Positions 6,670-14,849 are shown, counted from the first letter of the stretch. The stretch is DNA of 16,721 nt from an uncultured Planctomycetaceae bacterium (GCA_937967755.1 CALBTA010000029.1:1-16721), one strand, 5' to 3'. The notes: generated from the sequence alone by a model not told the origin. A program made the numbers and translations.

Positions 6670-9300
6670 ATGTCCGTCTCACCGATGATGCAGCAGTACC
6701 ACGAGGCCAAAGCGGCCGCTGGCGATGCGCTGTTGTTGTTCCGAATGGGTGATTTCTATGAGCTGTTTTATGAAGACGCCCAGGTTGCTGCCAAGGCGGT
6801 CGGGCTGACGCTGACCAGCCGCGACAAGGGTGAAAACCCGATTCCGATGGCGGGGTTTCCGCACCATCAGTTGGAAGGCTATTTGGGAAAGCTCGTCGCC
6901 GACGGCCATCGCGTGGCGATTTGCGAGCAGGTCGAAGACCCTAAGCAAGCCAAGGGGCTGGTCAAGCGAGAGGTTCAGCGGATCGTCTCGCCGGGGACGC
7001 TGACCGACGACGCGTTGCTCGACCCGCGCGAGAGCAACTACCTCGCCGCGTTTGTTGTTGAGCAGCCGAAAGGAACGGCAAAACCGCGGGCGGGGTTGGC
7101 TTGGGTGGAACTTTCGACCGGAAGTTTCTATGCCTCCGTTAGCCGGCCGGAAGAGCTGAGCGACGAACTGGCGCGCATCGGTCCATCAGAAGTTCTCATG
7201 CCAGAGGATGAGACGTCCGTCTCGTCCGCCGCTTGCGGCTTCGCCATGACCACGTTCCGCCCGCCCTTCGCATTCGCTTACCAAGCATCGCGAACTTCGC
7301 TGGAAAAACATTTCGGCACGCACTCGCTCGAAGGTTTCGGCTTCGATGATCGTGATCGCCCCGCCGTTCGCGCCGCCGGGGCACTGCTGGACTACTTGCA
7401 TGAAACACAACGGGCCTCGCTCAGTCACATTGATCGGCTGTTGCCGTTCCGTCGAGGGCAGTGGATGGAAATTGATCACGCCACGCGGCGCAGTTTGGAA
7501 CTGACCCGCACGATGCGCGACGGCAACCGGGAGGGGACGTTGCTGTCAGTCCTCGACCGTTGCGCGACCGCGATGGGTTCGCGCGAAATGGCGGGGTGCC
7601 TCGCCAGCCCGTTGACCGATTGTGATGCCATCAATGCCCGGTTGGATGCTGTCGAGCAGTTGCACGACGACGCGGCGACTTGTTCGCAACTGCGGGAAAA
7701 GCTAAGCGATGTTTACGATCTGCAACGCCTCGTTGCCCGTGTCACGACGCAGCGGGCCAGCCCGCGGGATTTGCAGTGCATTGCCCGAACACTTTCGAGC
7801 TTGCCCGCGATTAAAGCGAAGTTAACCAGCCGTTCTAGCGAGTTACTCTCGCAGTTGGAAGCGGGCATCGACTTGTGCCCTGAGCTACGGGCGAAGCTCG
7901 AAGCGGCGTTGGGCGATGATTGTCCGATTGCGGCCCGCGATGGCGGTTTCATCCGCCCCGGCTTTGATAAGAAACTGGACGAACTTCGCAGTCTAGCGAC
8001 CGGCGGGCGGGAGTGGATCGCCCGTTATCAAGCGAAGCAAATTGCCGATGCCGACATCCCCAGCCTGAAGGTGGGCTTCAACAAGGTCTTCGGCTATTAC
8101 ATCGAAGTCACCAACGCCCACAAGGACAAAATCCCCGACCATTTCATTCGCAAGCAAACGCTAAAGAACGCCGAGCGGTACATCACGCCCGAGTTGAAAG
8201 AGTACGAAGAGAAAGTCGTCTCCGCCGACGAGAAAGCCAAGGAGTTGGAGTACAACTTGTTCCTCGGCTTGCGGGAATTTGCGGGTGAGAGCGCGCAGCG
8301 GTTACAGCAAACGGCCACGGCGCTGGCGCAGCTCGACGTGCTGTTGGCGCTGGCGGACCTGGCACGCACGCGCGGCTACTGCCGCCCGGCGATGGAAGAG
8401 GGGCCGGTGTTGGAGATCATCGACGGTCGCCACCCGGTACTCGATTGTACATTGCCGGCCGGGCAGTTCATTCCCAACGATTGTTCGACGGACGACGACG
8501 GGCAGATCTTGCTCATCACCGGCCCGAACATGGCGGGCAAAAGCACCTACATTCGCCAGGTGGCGCTGCTGACCGTGATGGCCCAAATGGGCAGCTTCGT
8601 GCCGGCGGCGAAAGCCCGCATCGGCATCGCCGACCGCGTCTTCGCCCGCGTCGGCGCCAGCGATGAGCTTTCGCGAGGGCAAAGCACGTTCATGGTAGAG
8701 ATGACCGAAACCGCGCGGATTCTGAACACTGCGACGCGGCAAAGCCTGGTGATTCTCGACGAAATTGGCCGCGGCACCAGCACCTACGACGGCGTTTCGC
8801 TCGCCTGGGCGGTCGTCGAATTCATTCACGACTGCATCGGCTGCCGCACGCTGTTCGCCACGCACTACCACGAGTTGACTGATCTCGAACGTTCGCTGGC
8901 CGGCGTGAAGAATCTGAATGTCGCTGTGCGTGAATGGCAGGACGATGTCGTCTTCCTGCACAAGATCGTCGCCGGCGCCGCCGACAAGAGCTACGGCATT
9001 CACGTCGCCCGCCTGGCCGGCGTGCCGCGCGAAGTGAACGAGCGGGCCAAACAAATCCTTGCCCAACTCGAAGCCGATCACCTCGGAGACGACAACCGCA
9101 CCCGTCTGGCACAAGTACCCGAAAAGCACCCCAAGCAAGACATCCAGCTTACGTTGTTCGGGCCTAGTGAACATCAATTGCTGGAAGAAATTCGCGGGGT
9201 CGACCTGAACAATTTGACCCCAATGGATGCGATGCGGCTGGTTGATCGTTGGTTGCAAGAGCTGTGCGCGGACGACGTTCCGCAGCGCCCGCCACGATAA
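6670..9300 (+). CDS. mutS: DNA mismatch repair protein MutS
   Basis: MutS finds mispairs and small loops and, with ATP, recruits MutL. The 876-aa length is standard. Domain I contains the mismatch-reading Phe-X-Glu (F29-Y30-E31 in MGDFYELF). Connector, core and clamp domains follow (about 130-600). The ATPase has Walker A GPNMAGKST at 618-626 and Walker B LVILDEIGRGTSTYDG with D697-E698, followed by the FATHYHELT signature near 734-742. The C-terminal tail includes LTLFGPSEHQLLEEI and a final MDAMRLVDRWLQEL-type segment. The ATG at 6670 matches the usual SPMMQQY start. There is no Shine-Dalgarno site; instead a long pyrimidine tract (6574-6650) precedes it. Nothing is missing, so it should be a full MutS1. 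Confidence 0.97.
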   Translation: MSVSPMMQQYHEAKAAAGDALLLFRMGDFYELFYEDAQVAAKAVGLTLTSRDKGENPIPMAGFPHHQLEGYLGKLVADGHRVAICEQVEDPKQAKGLVKREVQRIVSPGTLTDDALLDPRESNYLAAFVVEQPKGTAKPRAGLAWVELSTGSFYASVSRPEELSDELARIGPSEVLMPEDETSVSSAACGFAMTTFRPPFAFAYQASRTSLEKHFGTHSLEGFGFDDRDRPAVRAAGALLDYLHETQRASLSHIDRLLPFRRGQWMEIDHATRRSLELTRTMRDGNREGTLLSVLDRCATAMGSREMAGCLASPLTDCDAINARLDAVEQLHDDAATCSQLREKLSDVYDLQRLVARVTTQRASPRDLQCIARTLSSLPAIKAKLTSRSSELLSQLEAGIDLCPELRAKLEAALGDDCPIAARDGGFIRPGFDKKLDELRSLATGGREWIARYQAKQIADADIPSLKVGFNKVFGYYIEVTNAHKDKIPDHFIRKQTLKNAERYITPELKEYEEKVVSADEKAKELEYNLFLGLREFAGESAQRLQQTATALAQLDVLLALADLARTRGYCRPAMEEGPVLEIIDGRHPVLDCTLPAGQFIPNDCSTDDDGQILLITGPNMAGKSTYIRQVALLTVMAQMGSFVPAAKARIGIADRVFARVGASDELSRGQSTFMVEMTETARILNTATRQSLVILDEIGRGTSTYDGVSLAWAVVEFIHDCIGCRTLFATHYHELTDLERSLAGVKNLNVAVREWQDDVVFLHKIVAGAADKSYGIHVARLAGVPREVNERAKQILAQLEADHLGDDNRTRLAQVPEKHPKQDIQLTLFGPSEHQLLEEIRGVDLNNLTPMDAMRLVDRWLQELCADDVPQRPPR

Positions 9301-9401
9301 GCGAATTCTCATCTTTCCCGCATGCTGGGCCTGGCAACTGGCGAATCTTTCTGGCCTGTTCAAGTGCAGTTGACACAGCAGTGGGTGGTGCCGAACGGCC
9401 A

Positions 9402-9430
9402 TTGTCAGTCGCCGATTTTCCCGCGATAAT
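9402..9430 (+). promoter_or_regulatory. Sigma70-type promoter of the aldolase gene
   Basis: TTGTCA (9402-9407), a 17-bp spacer, then GATAAT (9425-9430). Each box has five of six consensus bases. Expected transcription start is near 9437, giving a leader of about 50 nt and placing a GAGGA ribosome-binding site 7 nt before the aldolase ATG. Confidence 0.6.
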
Positions 9431-9487
9431 CGCCGTTTATGCCAAAATTGTTCCAATAAGCAACTTCAACGATTCGAGGATACTCAA

Positions 9488-10510
9488 ATGCCTTTGGTTC
9501 CCTTGCGTACCGTTTTGGATCACGCTGCCGCGAATGATTACGGGGTGGCTGCTTTCAATGTCAACAACATGGAGCAGATTCAGTCCATCATGGAGGCAGC
9601 CGACGAGACCGATTCGCCTGTGATCGTTCAGGCGTCCCGAGGCGCCCGCAGCTATTCGCAGGATGCTTACCTGCGGCATCTGATGCAGGCGGCGGTCGAG
9701 CTATACCCGCACATCCCGGTGGTGATGCATCAAGATCACGGCAACAGCCCCGACACTTGCCAGAGCGCGATCGACAACGGATTCACGTCGGTGATGATGG
9801 ATGGTTCGCTGAAGGAAGATGGCAAGACGCCCGCCGATTACGATTACAACGTGGCAGTGACGAAGAAGGTCGTCGAGATGGCCCATCCGCAGAATGTTTC
9901 GGTGGAAGGGGAACTTGGCTGCCTGGGTTCGCTGGAAACCGGTTCGGGCGAAGCCGAAGATGGCCACGGTTTTGAAGGGACGCTGTCGCACGATCAATTG
10001 CTGACCGACCCGGAAGAGGCTGAAGACTTCGTCGCCAAGACGAACGTTGACGCATTGGCGGTTGCCATCGGCACCAGCCACGGAGCGTACAAATTTACCC
10101 GCAAGCCCGATGGCGAAGTGCTGGCGATGGACCGTATTGAAGAAATTCACAAGCGGCTGCCCAACACGCACCTGGTGATGCACGGCAGCAGCAGCGTGCC
10201 ACAGGAACTGCAAGACATCATCAATCAGTTCGGCGGCAAGATTAAGCAGACCTGGGGCGTGCCGGTCGAGGAGATTCAACGCGGCATCAAAAGCGGCGTG
10301 CGGAAGATCAATGTCGATACCGACAACCGGCTGGCGATCACCGGGGCGATTCGCAAGGTGTTGGCCGAAAGCCCCGAAAAGTTCGACCCGCGCGACTACT
10401 TGAAACCAGCCCGTGCCGCGATGAAGGAAGTGTGCGTCGCCCGCATGACCGCCTTCGGGCAAGCCGGCCACGCTGCGTCGCTGCGGAAGAGCCTAAACGG
10501 TTCGGCCTAA
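9488..10510 (+). CDS. fba: Class II fructose-bisphosphate aldolase
   Basis: The enzyme splits fructose-1,6-bisphosphate into dihydroxyacetone phosphate and glyceraldehyde-3-phosphate in glycolysis and runs in reverse in gluconeogenesis. Class II enzymes use zinc. The probable catalytic Asp and zinc His are D83 and H84 in HQDHGN; further zinc ligands are H198 (GTSHGAYKF) and H232 (VMHGSSSVP). The [14 protein letters not shown] segment (139-152) and the [10 protein letters not shown] phosphate-binding segment (about 277-286) are fully conserved. The 340-aa length and these motifs match the CbbA-like subtype found in autotrophs and many other bacteria. It has its own promoter and a GAGGA ribosome-binding site. 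The S1-domain gene follows 68 bp after the stop and could be read from the same transcript. Confidence 0.96.
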   Translation: MPLVPLRTVLDHAAANDYGVAAFNVNNMEQIQSIMEAADETDSPVIVQASRGARSYSQDAYLRHLMQAAVELYPHIPVVMHQDHGNSPDTCQSAIDNGFTSVMMDGSLKEDGKTPADYDYNVAVTKKVVEMAHPQNVSVEGELGCLGSLETGSGEAEDGHGFEGTLSHDQLLTDPEEAEDFVAKTNVDALAVAIGTSHGAYKFTRKPDGEVLAMDRIEEIHKRLPNTHLVMHGSSSVPQELQDIINQFGGKIKQTWGVPVEEIQRGIKSGVRKINVDTDNRLAITGAIRKVLAESPEKFDPRDYLKPARAAMKEVCVARMTAFGQAGHAASLRKSLNGSA

Positions 10511-10578
10511 GAAGGTCGGCAGTCCCTGACGACCAGAAGCGACTATCTCGATACCACAGGACTCGACTTGGCGAAACC

Positions 10579-12279
10579 ATGACTACCGACCCTCATCCGA
10601 CACCTGCACCTGATCCATCAGCGGACGAATCAACGACACCATCGCCAGCCGACGCCCCCACCGAGGGCGCGCCCAAGCGAAAAATTCGCATCGGATCGCA
10701 ACGCAGCAGCACGCCGGTTAGCTCGCTGAAACCGGCCCCCGCCCCATTGGATTTGCGCCCATTGAAGCCGCGCGAGGAAGCCGCGCCAGTGGACGATCAG
10801 AAAGCGGTTTCGGAAGAATCCAAAACGTCTGAATCGACGGCTGTGTCGGTTGAAGAAGTCAAAACCGATCCGGGGCCCGCCGAAGCCGCAAGCGGTGGGG
10901 CGGCCGCGCCGTCGTTCAGTGAAATGGCCGCGGAGCAATCTCCGGATATTGCCGCCTCCGTCGCGAAAGTTTTGGAGAAACAGCCCGCAGCCGAAGCGGA
11001 GCCCACGGCCGATCAACCTCACGATCTTCCCGAAGTTGAATTCAAACCACCGACTGACGAAGACCTGGATCGCGAGATTGAAGAGGCACTGGGTGATATG
11101 TCGCTTGACGACATCCTGGCCGATTCCGAGCAAGCGACCGCCAAAGCAGGCGAGATGCTGGAGACCGAAACCCGCCTGCCCGGCACCGTGATGAAGGTCG
11201 ACCGCGAGTACGTCTTCTTCGCCCTCGGCAGCCGCAACCAGGGCATCACCGGATCGAAGCATTTCAAAGAACCGCCCGAAGTCGGCGCAGTGATGGATGT
11301 TGTCGTTCAGAAATTCGACCCCGAAGAAGGTCTATACGAAGTTTCGGTTCCCGGCGCGTCAGTCGACGTGGCCGACTGGTCCGATGTGGCCGAAGGGGTG
11401 GTCGTCGAAGCCCGCGTTACGGGGCACAATACCGGCGGGTTGGAGTGCGAAGTCAGCAACATTCGCGGCTTCATTCCGATGAGCCAAATCAGCCTGCATC
11501 GGGTCGAGAACGCCGAAGAATTCGTCGGGCAAAAGCTTTCCTGTGTGGTCACCGAAGCCAACCCCGAGCGGCGCAATTTAGTACTCAGCCATCGGGCAAT
11601 TTTGGAACGCGAGCAGGAAGCCAATCGCGAGAAGATGTACCAGGAGTTGGAAGTCGGACAAGTCCACGACGCGGTCGTGCGGAAGCTGATGGACTTCGGG
11701 GCGTTCGCCGAGATCGCCCCGGGCGTCGATGGGCTGATTCACATCAGCCAACTCAGTTGGGATCGCTTGAACCACCCTAGCGATGTTTTGACTGAGGGGC
11801 AAAAGGTGCAAGTGCGGATCGAGAAGATCGACGAAGCGACGCGGAAGATCGGGCTTTCTTATCGCGATTTGCAAGACAACCCTTGGAGCAACGTCAGCAA
11901 GAAGTATTACGGCGGATTGATTCTGAAAGGCACCGTCAGCCGCATCGCCCAGTTCGGTGCGTTCGTGAAGTTGGAACCGGGCGTCGAGGGGCTGGTCCAC
12001 ATTTCCGAACTGGCCCACCACCGGGTGCAGCGGGTCAGCAGCGTCGTGAGCGAAGGCCAGGAAGTCGAAGTCAAGATTCTGGAAGTCGACGAGGAGAAAC
12101 AACGTATTAGCCTTTCGATGAAGGCGACCGTTCAGCCGCCGGTGGAAGAGGCGAAGCCGCAAGCCGTTGAGGACGAGCCAGAAGAACCACGCGAATTGGC
12201 AGTGCCCCAACGCAAAGGCCCGCTCAAAGGTGGGACCAACAAAAAGACCGGCGGCGAGGGAATTGGGTTAACCTGGTAA
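10579..12279 (+). CDS. S1 RNA-binding domain protein (four S1 repeats)
   Basis: A 566-aa protein. Residues 1 to about 190 are low-complexity, rich in Pro, Ala, Glu and Ser and probably disordered. Four S1 (OB-fold) domains follow at about 195-258, 273-345, 358-431 and 443-516. Repeats 3 and 4 are canonical: DFGAFAEIAPGVDGLIHISQLS and QFGAFVKLEPGVEGLVHISELA. Repeats 1 and 2 are more divergent. The C-terminal tail is basic and Gly-rich (GGTNKKTGGEGIG). It probably binds RNA, perhaps as a ribosomal-protein-S1-like factor, but four repeats and a long acidic head differ from six-repeat RpsA, so I do not call it rpsA. The frame is open upstream into the aldolase gene; ATG 10579 is the sensible start, with only a weak ribosome-binding site. 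Confidence 0.88.
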   Translation: MTTDPHPTPAPDPSADESTTPSPADAPTEGAPKRKIRIGSQRSSTPVSSLKPAPAPLDLRPLKPREEAAPVDDQKAVSEESKTSESTAVSVEEVKTDPGPAEAASGGAAAPSFSEMAAEQSPDIAASVAKVLEKQPAAEAEPTADQPHDLPEVEFKPPTDEDLDREIEEALGDMSLDDILADSEQATAKAGEMLETETRLPGTVMKVDREYVFFALGSRNQGITGSKHFKEPPEVGAVMDVVVQKFDPEEGLYEVSVPGASVDVADWSDVAEGVVVEARVTGHNTGGLECEVSNIRGFIPMSQISLHRVENAEEFVGQKLSCVVTEANPERRNLVLSHRAILEREQEANREKMYQELEVGQVHDAVVRKLMDFGAFAEIAPGVDGLIHISQLSWDRLNHPSDVLTEGQKVQVRIEKIDEATRKIGLSYRDLQDNPWSNVSKKYYGGLILKGTVSRIAQFGAFVKLEPGVEGLVHISELAHHRVQRVSSVVSEGQEVEVKILEVDEEKQRISLSMKATVQPPVEEAKPQAVEDEPEEPRELAVPQRKGPLKGGTNKKTGGEGIGLTW

Positions 12280-12563
12280 AGGGCTCACCGCCGCGGTATT
12301 CGGTCACTTACACCAAACATGGCCGATGCGGTTAGTTGTTCCGCAATAAATTGCCCGCGTTCTCAAGTGTCCACCGATTGGGACAACCTCGGCCAAATGG
12401 CAAAGCCGAAAACGCGTGAAACGGTCGGACCATCGGGGCTTTGATAGGAGGCGCTTCATGGTCAGGTTCAAAGGGTTGGATGAACAAGTGGTACGACCCT
12501 CGAATCTTCACATTGGGAGAGCGCCCGTGGGATCTTTTTCAAATATTCAAACAATTTTGCGCA

Positions 12564-12591
12564 TTGACAGGCAGTTTTCCGCAATAATAAT
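12564..12591 (+). promoter_or_regulatory. Sigma70-type promoter for the 73-aa protein gene
   Basis: A perfect TTGACA (12564-12569), a 16-bp spacer and AATAAT (12586-12591). Expected transcription start is near 12598, which would give a long leader of about 240 nt before the ATG at 12841. No closer promoter was found. Confidence 0.5.
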
Positions 12592-12628
12592 GGCTGACTT
12601 TCATGTTGCGGGCAGATTTGCCCTGCCG

Positions 12629-12649
12629 GTGAATTCAGGACGAATTCAC
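12629..12649 (+). promoter_or_regulatory. Perfect leader hairpin with AGGA in the loop, possible CsrA site or operator
   Basis: Arms GTGAATTC (12629-12636) and GAATTCAC (12642-12649) enclose the loop AGGAC. A third GTGAATTC occurs at 12708-12715. In the predicted transcript the hairpin lies about 30-50 nt after the start. An ANGGA word shown in a hairpin loop is the classic CsrA target shape, and csrA lies close by. It could equally be a DNA operator, since the arms form an exact dyad. Confidence 0.4.
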
Positions 12650-12840
12650 GCATTCCCAACAGCTTTGGAATGATGGCAACTGCCGCTCTCACGCGAGAGG
12701 CCGCGATGTGAATTCCATGGAATGAGTTTTGGTTCCCGCCTGCGAAGGCCGTGGCGTTGCCGCCCGGTTTCACCAGCGTCCGCCGGATGAACTGCGGGAA
12801 AGGTACATACCAGCAGCGTTGTTTGCCAAGGAGTCTAGAG

Positions 12841-13062
12841 ATGTCGAGTGAAGTTCAAAATGTTTTCGATGCCATACTGAAGTATGGCCACGACGAGGAT
12901 TTCGTTCCCAATGAGCAATTCGAGCCGACCGATGCGCCGGCCGGCTCGGACGAAAAGATCGAAATCCTCCGCCGCCGAATCGCCGAGGGTGTTTCACTGT
13001 GGCACGACAGCGACCGCCAGGATTATTCCGGTTTGACCGGCGCCGTCCGCCCACGCGAGTAG
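12841..13062 (+). CDS. Small acidic protein of unknown function (73 aa)
   Basis: I do not recognise a named family. The start is well supported: AAGGAG (12828-12833) lies 7 nt before ATG 12841, although the frame is open further upstream. The N-terminus (MSSEVQNVFDAILKYGHDED) could form an amphipathic helix. A Pro/Asp-rich acidic linker follows, then a second helix-like segment EKIEILRRRIAEGVSLWHD (about 42-60) and a DYSGLTGAVRPRE tail. The layout is vaguely like a small regulator such as an anti-sigma or adaptor protein, but no FlgM signature is clear. It has its own long leader and promoter, ends before a two-way terminator, and faces csrA. No signal peptide or membrane segment is present. 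Confidence 0.8.
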   Translation: MSSEVQNVFDAILKYGHDEDFVPNEQFEPTDAPAGSDEKIEILRRRIAEGVSLWHDSDRQDYSGLTGAVRPRE

Positions 13063-13084
13063 CCGCTCGCCTGAGCTTGAATTG

Positions 13085-13118
13085 AAAAAAGGGATGCCGA
13101 ATTCGGCATCCCTTTTTT
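13085..13118. terminator. Bidirectional intrinsic terminator (perfect 34-bp palindrome)
   Basis: A6 followed by GGGATGCCGAATTCGGCATCCC and T6 forms an exact palindrome of 34 bp. Either strand gives a GC-rich stem followed by a T run, so it can stop transcripts from the 73-aa gene (plus) and from csrA (minus), whose stop codon is 38 bp away. Confidence 0.92.
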
Positions 13119-13156
13119 GTTGTCGTTGTCCGTTTAGCCAAAAGCGATTACGCATA

Positions 13157-13336
13157 TCATTTCGCTGGCGGGTCTCCGGGCGTATCGAAAGGTTCGAGTT
13201 CTTCCCGCAAGATCAGCATATCGGCGGGGGCTTCGATGCCCAGGCGGACCTTGTCGCCGTTGACGCGAACGATTGTCAACACAATCGAATCGCCCAGACG
13301 TAGCCGTTGTGTCTCTCTTCGTGACAAAACCAGCAT
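13157..13336 (-). CDS. csrA: Carbon storage regulator CsrA (translational regulator)
   Basis: CsrA is a small homodimeric RNA-binding protein that binds GGA motifs, usually near ribosome-binding sites, and controls carbon metabolism, motility and biofilm formation. The protein reads MLVLSRRETQRLRLGDSIVL at its start, then VRVNGDKVRLGIEAP, and carries the key RNA-binding Arg at position 44 in LREE. L4 is also present, so both RNA-contact faces are intact. At 59 aa it is within the usual range, with a short Pro-rich tail. An ideal AAGGAGG lies 7 nt before the ATG. It follows the 98-aa gene by 53 bp on the same strand and probably shares its transcript. No fliW, the usual CsrA antagonist, is visible. 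fliG is about 7 kb away. Confidence 0.93.
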   Translation of the reverse strand: MLVLSRRETQRLRLGDSIVLTIVRVNGDKVRLGIEAPADMLILREELEPFDTPGDPPAK

Positions 13337-13389
13337 GCTCTATCCTCCTTGATGACGCATGAGTGGAGCCGATAAAAACGCGATGTAAA

Positions 13390-13686
13390 CTAATTCGCAG
13401 AGGGCACGACGTTGGCGACGCCGACCAGTTGCAATTTACCGAACCGTTCGCCGGTCGAGCCGTAGAAAAGCACGGTGTTGTTTTTGTTCTCCCAGATGGC
13501 GTTCAAGCGAACGCTGCGGGGGCCGTGCAAGCTGAAGTAGATCCCGCAGGCTTTTCCTCCGCGGGTGAGGATGCGCTCGGTCATCGGAAAGACGCCCGGC
13601 TCGAGGTATTCATGTTCGCAAAGTTTTTCGTGAATGAAGTTTCTTAGTTGGGACAAATTGTTGATCTGGTGCGCATATGCAGACAT
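13390..13686 (-). CDS. Small protein of unknown function upstream of csrA (98 aa)
   Basis: The product begins MSAYAHQINNLSQLRNFIHE and contains a compact, probably mostly beta part: GGKACGIYFSLHGPRSVRL, then AIWENKNNTVLFYGSTGERF. I recall similar proteins only from planctomycetes and know no function. Three Cys are present (two at about residues 23 and 47 within the visible motifs), without a CxxC. ATG 13686 is chosen because the recognisable part starts there; an AGGAG lies 12 nt upstream, somewhat far. A longer version could start at 13908, where ATGA overlaps the stop codon of the DUF6807 gene, but its 74 extra residues look non-coding in composition. Its position 53 bp before csrA suggests co-transcription and perhaps a linked role. 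Confidence 0.75.
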   Translation of the reverse strand: MSAYAHQINNLSQLRNFIHEKLCEHEYLEPGVFPMTERILTRGGKACGIYFSLHGPRSVRLNAIWENKNNTVLFYGSTGERFGKLQLVGVANVVPSAN

Positions 13687-13904
13687 CTTGGATGCTGTCT
13701 CCTGGGGTATGAAAACCGGTTGCGAAGAAGTCAACCTGGTTTGACGGTGAGATAAAGTGGGGTAGGTGTCAGCAGAAGTAACTATCGGCCCGATGCAGCG
13801 CGAACCTTCGACCTGGGGCGCAACAACTTCGCTAACCACGAAAGTCAACGATACGGATGCGCCGGTTGTGCTGACCGCCCGGATGGAGTGCCCAGAAGGT
13901 GAAG

Positions 13905-14849
13905 TCATTCTTCCTTGGCGTAAGCCGCATACGCCTTGGCGATACCTGCGTCTTCGTGCGTTCCCTTGTGGAACAGCACGCGGTGCCGCAGCGTGACTGA
14001 TTCGCCCTGCTTCAAAGTGTGCGAACCGTTTAGCCCCTTGCCCCGTTGAAAATCATTCAAGCCGAACGGGTTGGCCGCGAACAACCCATACGTCCGGACG
14101 TGCCAATACGTTGGGTGCCGAAAACTGTCGGGATGATTCAAGATCGCAATGCCGACCGTTTCGCCTTCGATGGGGCCGTGGTAGTCGACCCACTCGGCCG
14201 CTTTGCCCCAGGCATCTTTGTTGGTGTGGCCTTTGGAATTGATGATTGAGCCCTTGCCGTCGCCGTCAACTTTAACCGTTCCCGCCACACGAACGCCGAA
14301 GGAACCTTCCTTCGTGTCGCCGAAGACTACGTCCTTCTCTTCCGTGGCGTGGATCGTACAAACCGCGTCGATCCAACGCGTGTTCTCATCGCCGCCGAAG
14401 GTGTAGGTGCTTGCCTCTTCGCAAATCTTTTTGCCATCCGGGCCGAGCCAATCATTGACCGTTTTGATCACGGCAGTTTCGCCACTTTTGAGTTCGGCGA
14501 ACTCGCGGTGTTTAATTGTGCCGGTCTTATCGCCTTCGTGCCAAAAACTGATGCCGTTGACCTCGCCATGGGTAAACCAGAACGACCGGTGGTGCGGATG
14601 GTCGGCACGCTCGGCCTCGCCCGCCTCGCGCATCGGGTACTGCCGGGTCACTTCCTTACCGGTTGGGCCGATGATTGGCCAGAGTATTGGCTTGTTCCCG
14701 GAAAGGGTGGCGTAGTTGGCGAATGGCTTGCCGTCGATTTCAATCTTCAGCCCATCTTCCGTCCGTTCGACAGTTACTTCGGCGTCAGCGAAAGAACATG
14801 ACAACATCACAGCGATGAAGGCAACCAGCGAAGCGGCGAGGCGAAGCAT
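13905..14849 (-). CDS. Exported DUF6807 ('PmoA family') protein
   Basis: A 314-aa protein with a signal peptide: MLRLAASLVAFIAVMLSCSF then ADA, probably cut before EVTVERTED near residue 24. The mature part has the family features: a DHPHHRSFWFTHGEVNGISFW block (83-103), GDENTRWIDAVCTIHA, an ILNHPDSFRHPTYWHVRTYGLFAANPFG block, and LRHRVLFHKG near the end. These agree with DUF6807, a domain common in planctomycetes and often near carbohydrate-degrading genes. The name PmoA in databases does not mean methane monooxygenase. The several His residues suggest metal or sugar binding, but this is inferred. GGAGG lies 5 nt before the ATG at 14849, which decides the start over a longer frame beginning at 14876. 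Probably periplasmic. Confidence 0.88.
   Translation of the reverse strand: MLRLAASLVAFIAVMLSCSFADAEVTVERTEDGLKIEIDGKPFANYATLSGNKPILWPIIGPTGKEVTRQYPMREAGEAERADHPHHRSFWFTHGEVNGISFWHEGDKTGTIKHREFAELKSGETAVIKTVNDWLGPDGKKICEEASTYTFGGDENTRWIDAVCTIHATEEKDVVFGDTKEGSFGVRVAGTVKVDGDGKGSIINSKGHTNKDAWGKAAEWVDYHGPIEGETVGIAILNHPDSFRHPTYWHVRTYGLFAANPFGLNDFQRGKGLNGSHTLKQGESVTLRHRVLFHKGTHEDAGIAKAYAAYAKEE

Larger units (their letters stand above)
12280..12840 (+). other. Gene-free regulatory region before the 73-aa protein gene
   Basis: This 561-bp stretch holds no gene I can support. It contains an 11-bp direct repeat TTCCGCAATAA (12339-12349 and 12577-12587), a promoter (12564-12591), a perfect hairpin (12629-12649), a CTCTC/GAGAG hairpin (12686-12699), and the 12-bp palindrome ATTCCATGGAAT (12712-12723). 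Its middle part is visibly richer in A and T than the genes around it. A 71-codon frame from 12458 has a good AGGAGG site (12446-12451) but unusual codons (AGG, AGA, ATA) and overlaps the promoter, so it is not listed as a gene. Confidence 0.5.

Noticed and set aside
9370..9398. TTGACA at 9370-9375 as a promoter for the aldolase gene
   Set aside because: No acceptable -10 box occurs 16-18 bp downstream; the pair at 9402/9425 is much better.
10432..10578. Upstream in-frame extension of the S1-domain gene into the aldolase gene
   Set aside because: It overlaps a highly conserved coding end in another frame; the sequence is Arg-rich shadow translation.
12458..12673. A 71-codon frame with AGGAGG 6 nt before ATG
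   Set aside because: Codon use (AGG, AGA, ATA, AT-rich third positions) differs from all other genes here, no domain is visible, and it overlaps the promoter and the hairpin of the next gene. It could still be a small gene; ribosome profiling would decide.
12724..12745. TTTTGGTTCCCGCCTGCG as a sigma54 promoter
   Set aside because: The GG and GC elements are 9 rather than 10 bp apart and the -24 box lacks the CAC of the consensus.
13687..13908. Longer start for the 98-aa protein, with ATGA overlap with the DUF6807 stop
   Set aside because: The 74 additional residues look like translated intergenic DNA and the recognisable part starts at 13686. Translational coupling at the ATGA remains possible but is not favoured.
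13905..14849. 'PmoA' label as evidence for methane oxidation
   Set aside because: DUF6807 proteins are exported and unrelated to membrane methane monooxygenase subunits; no pmoB or pmoC is near.
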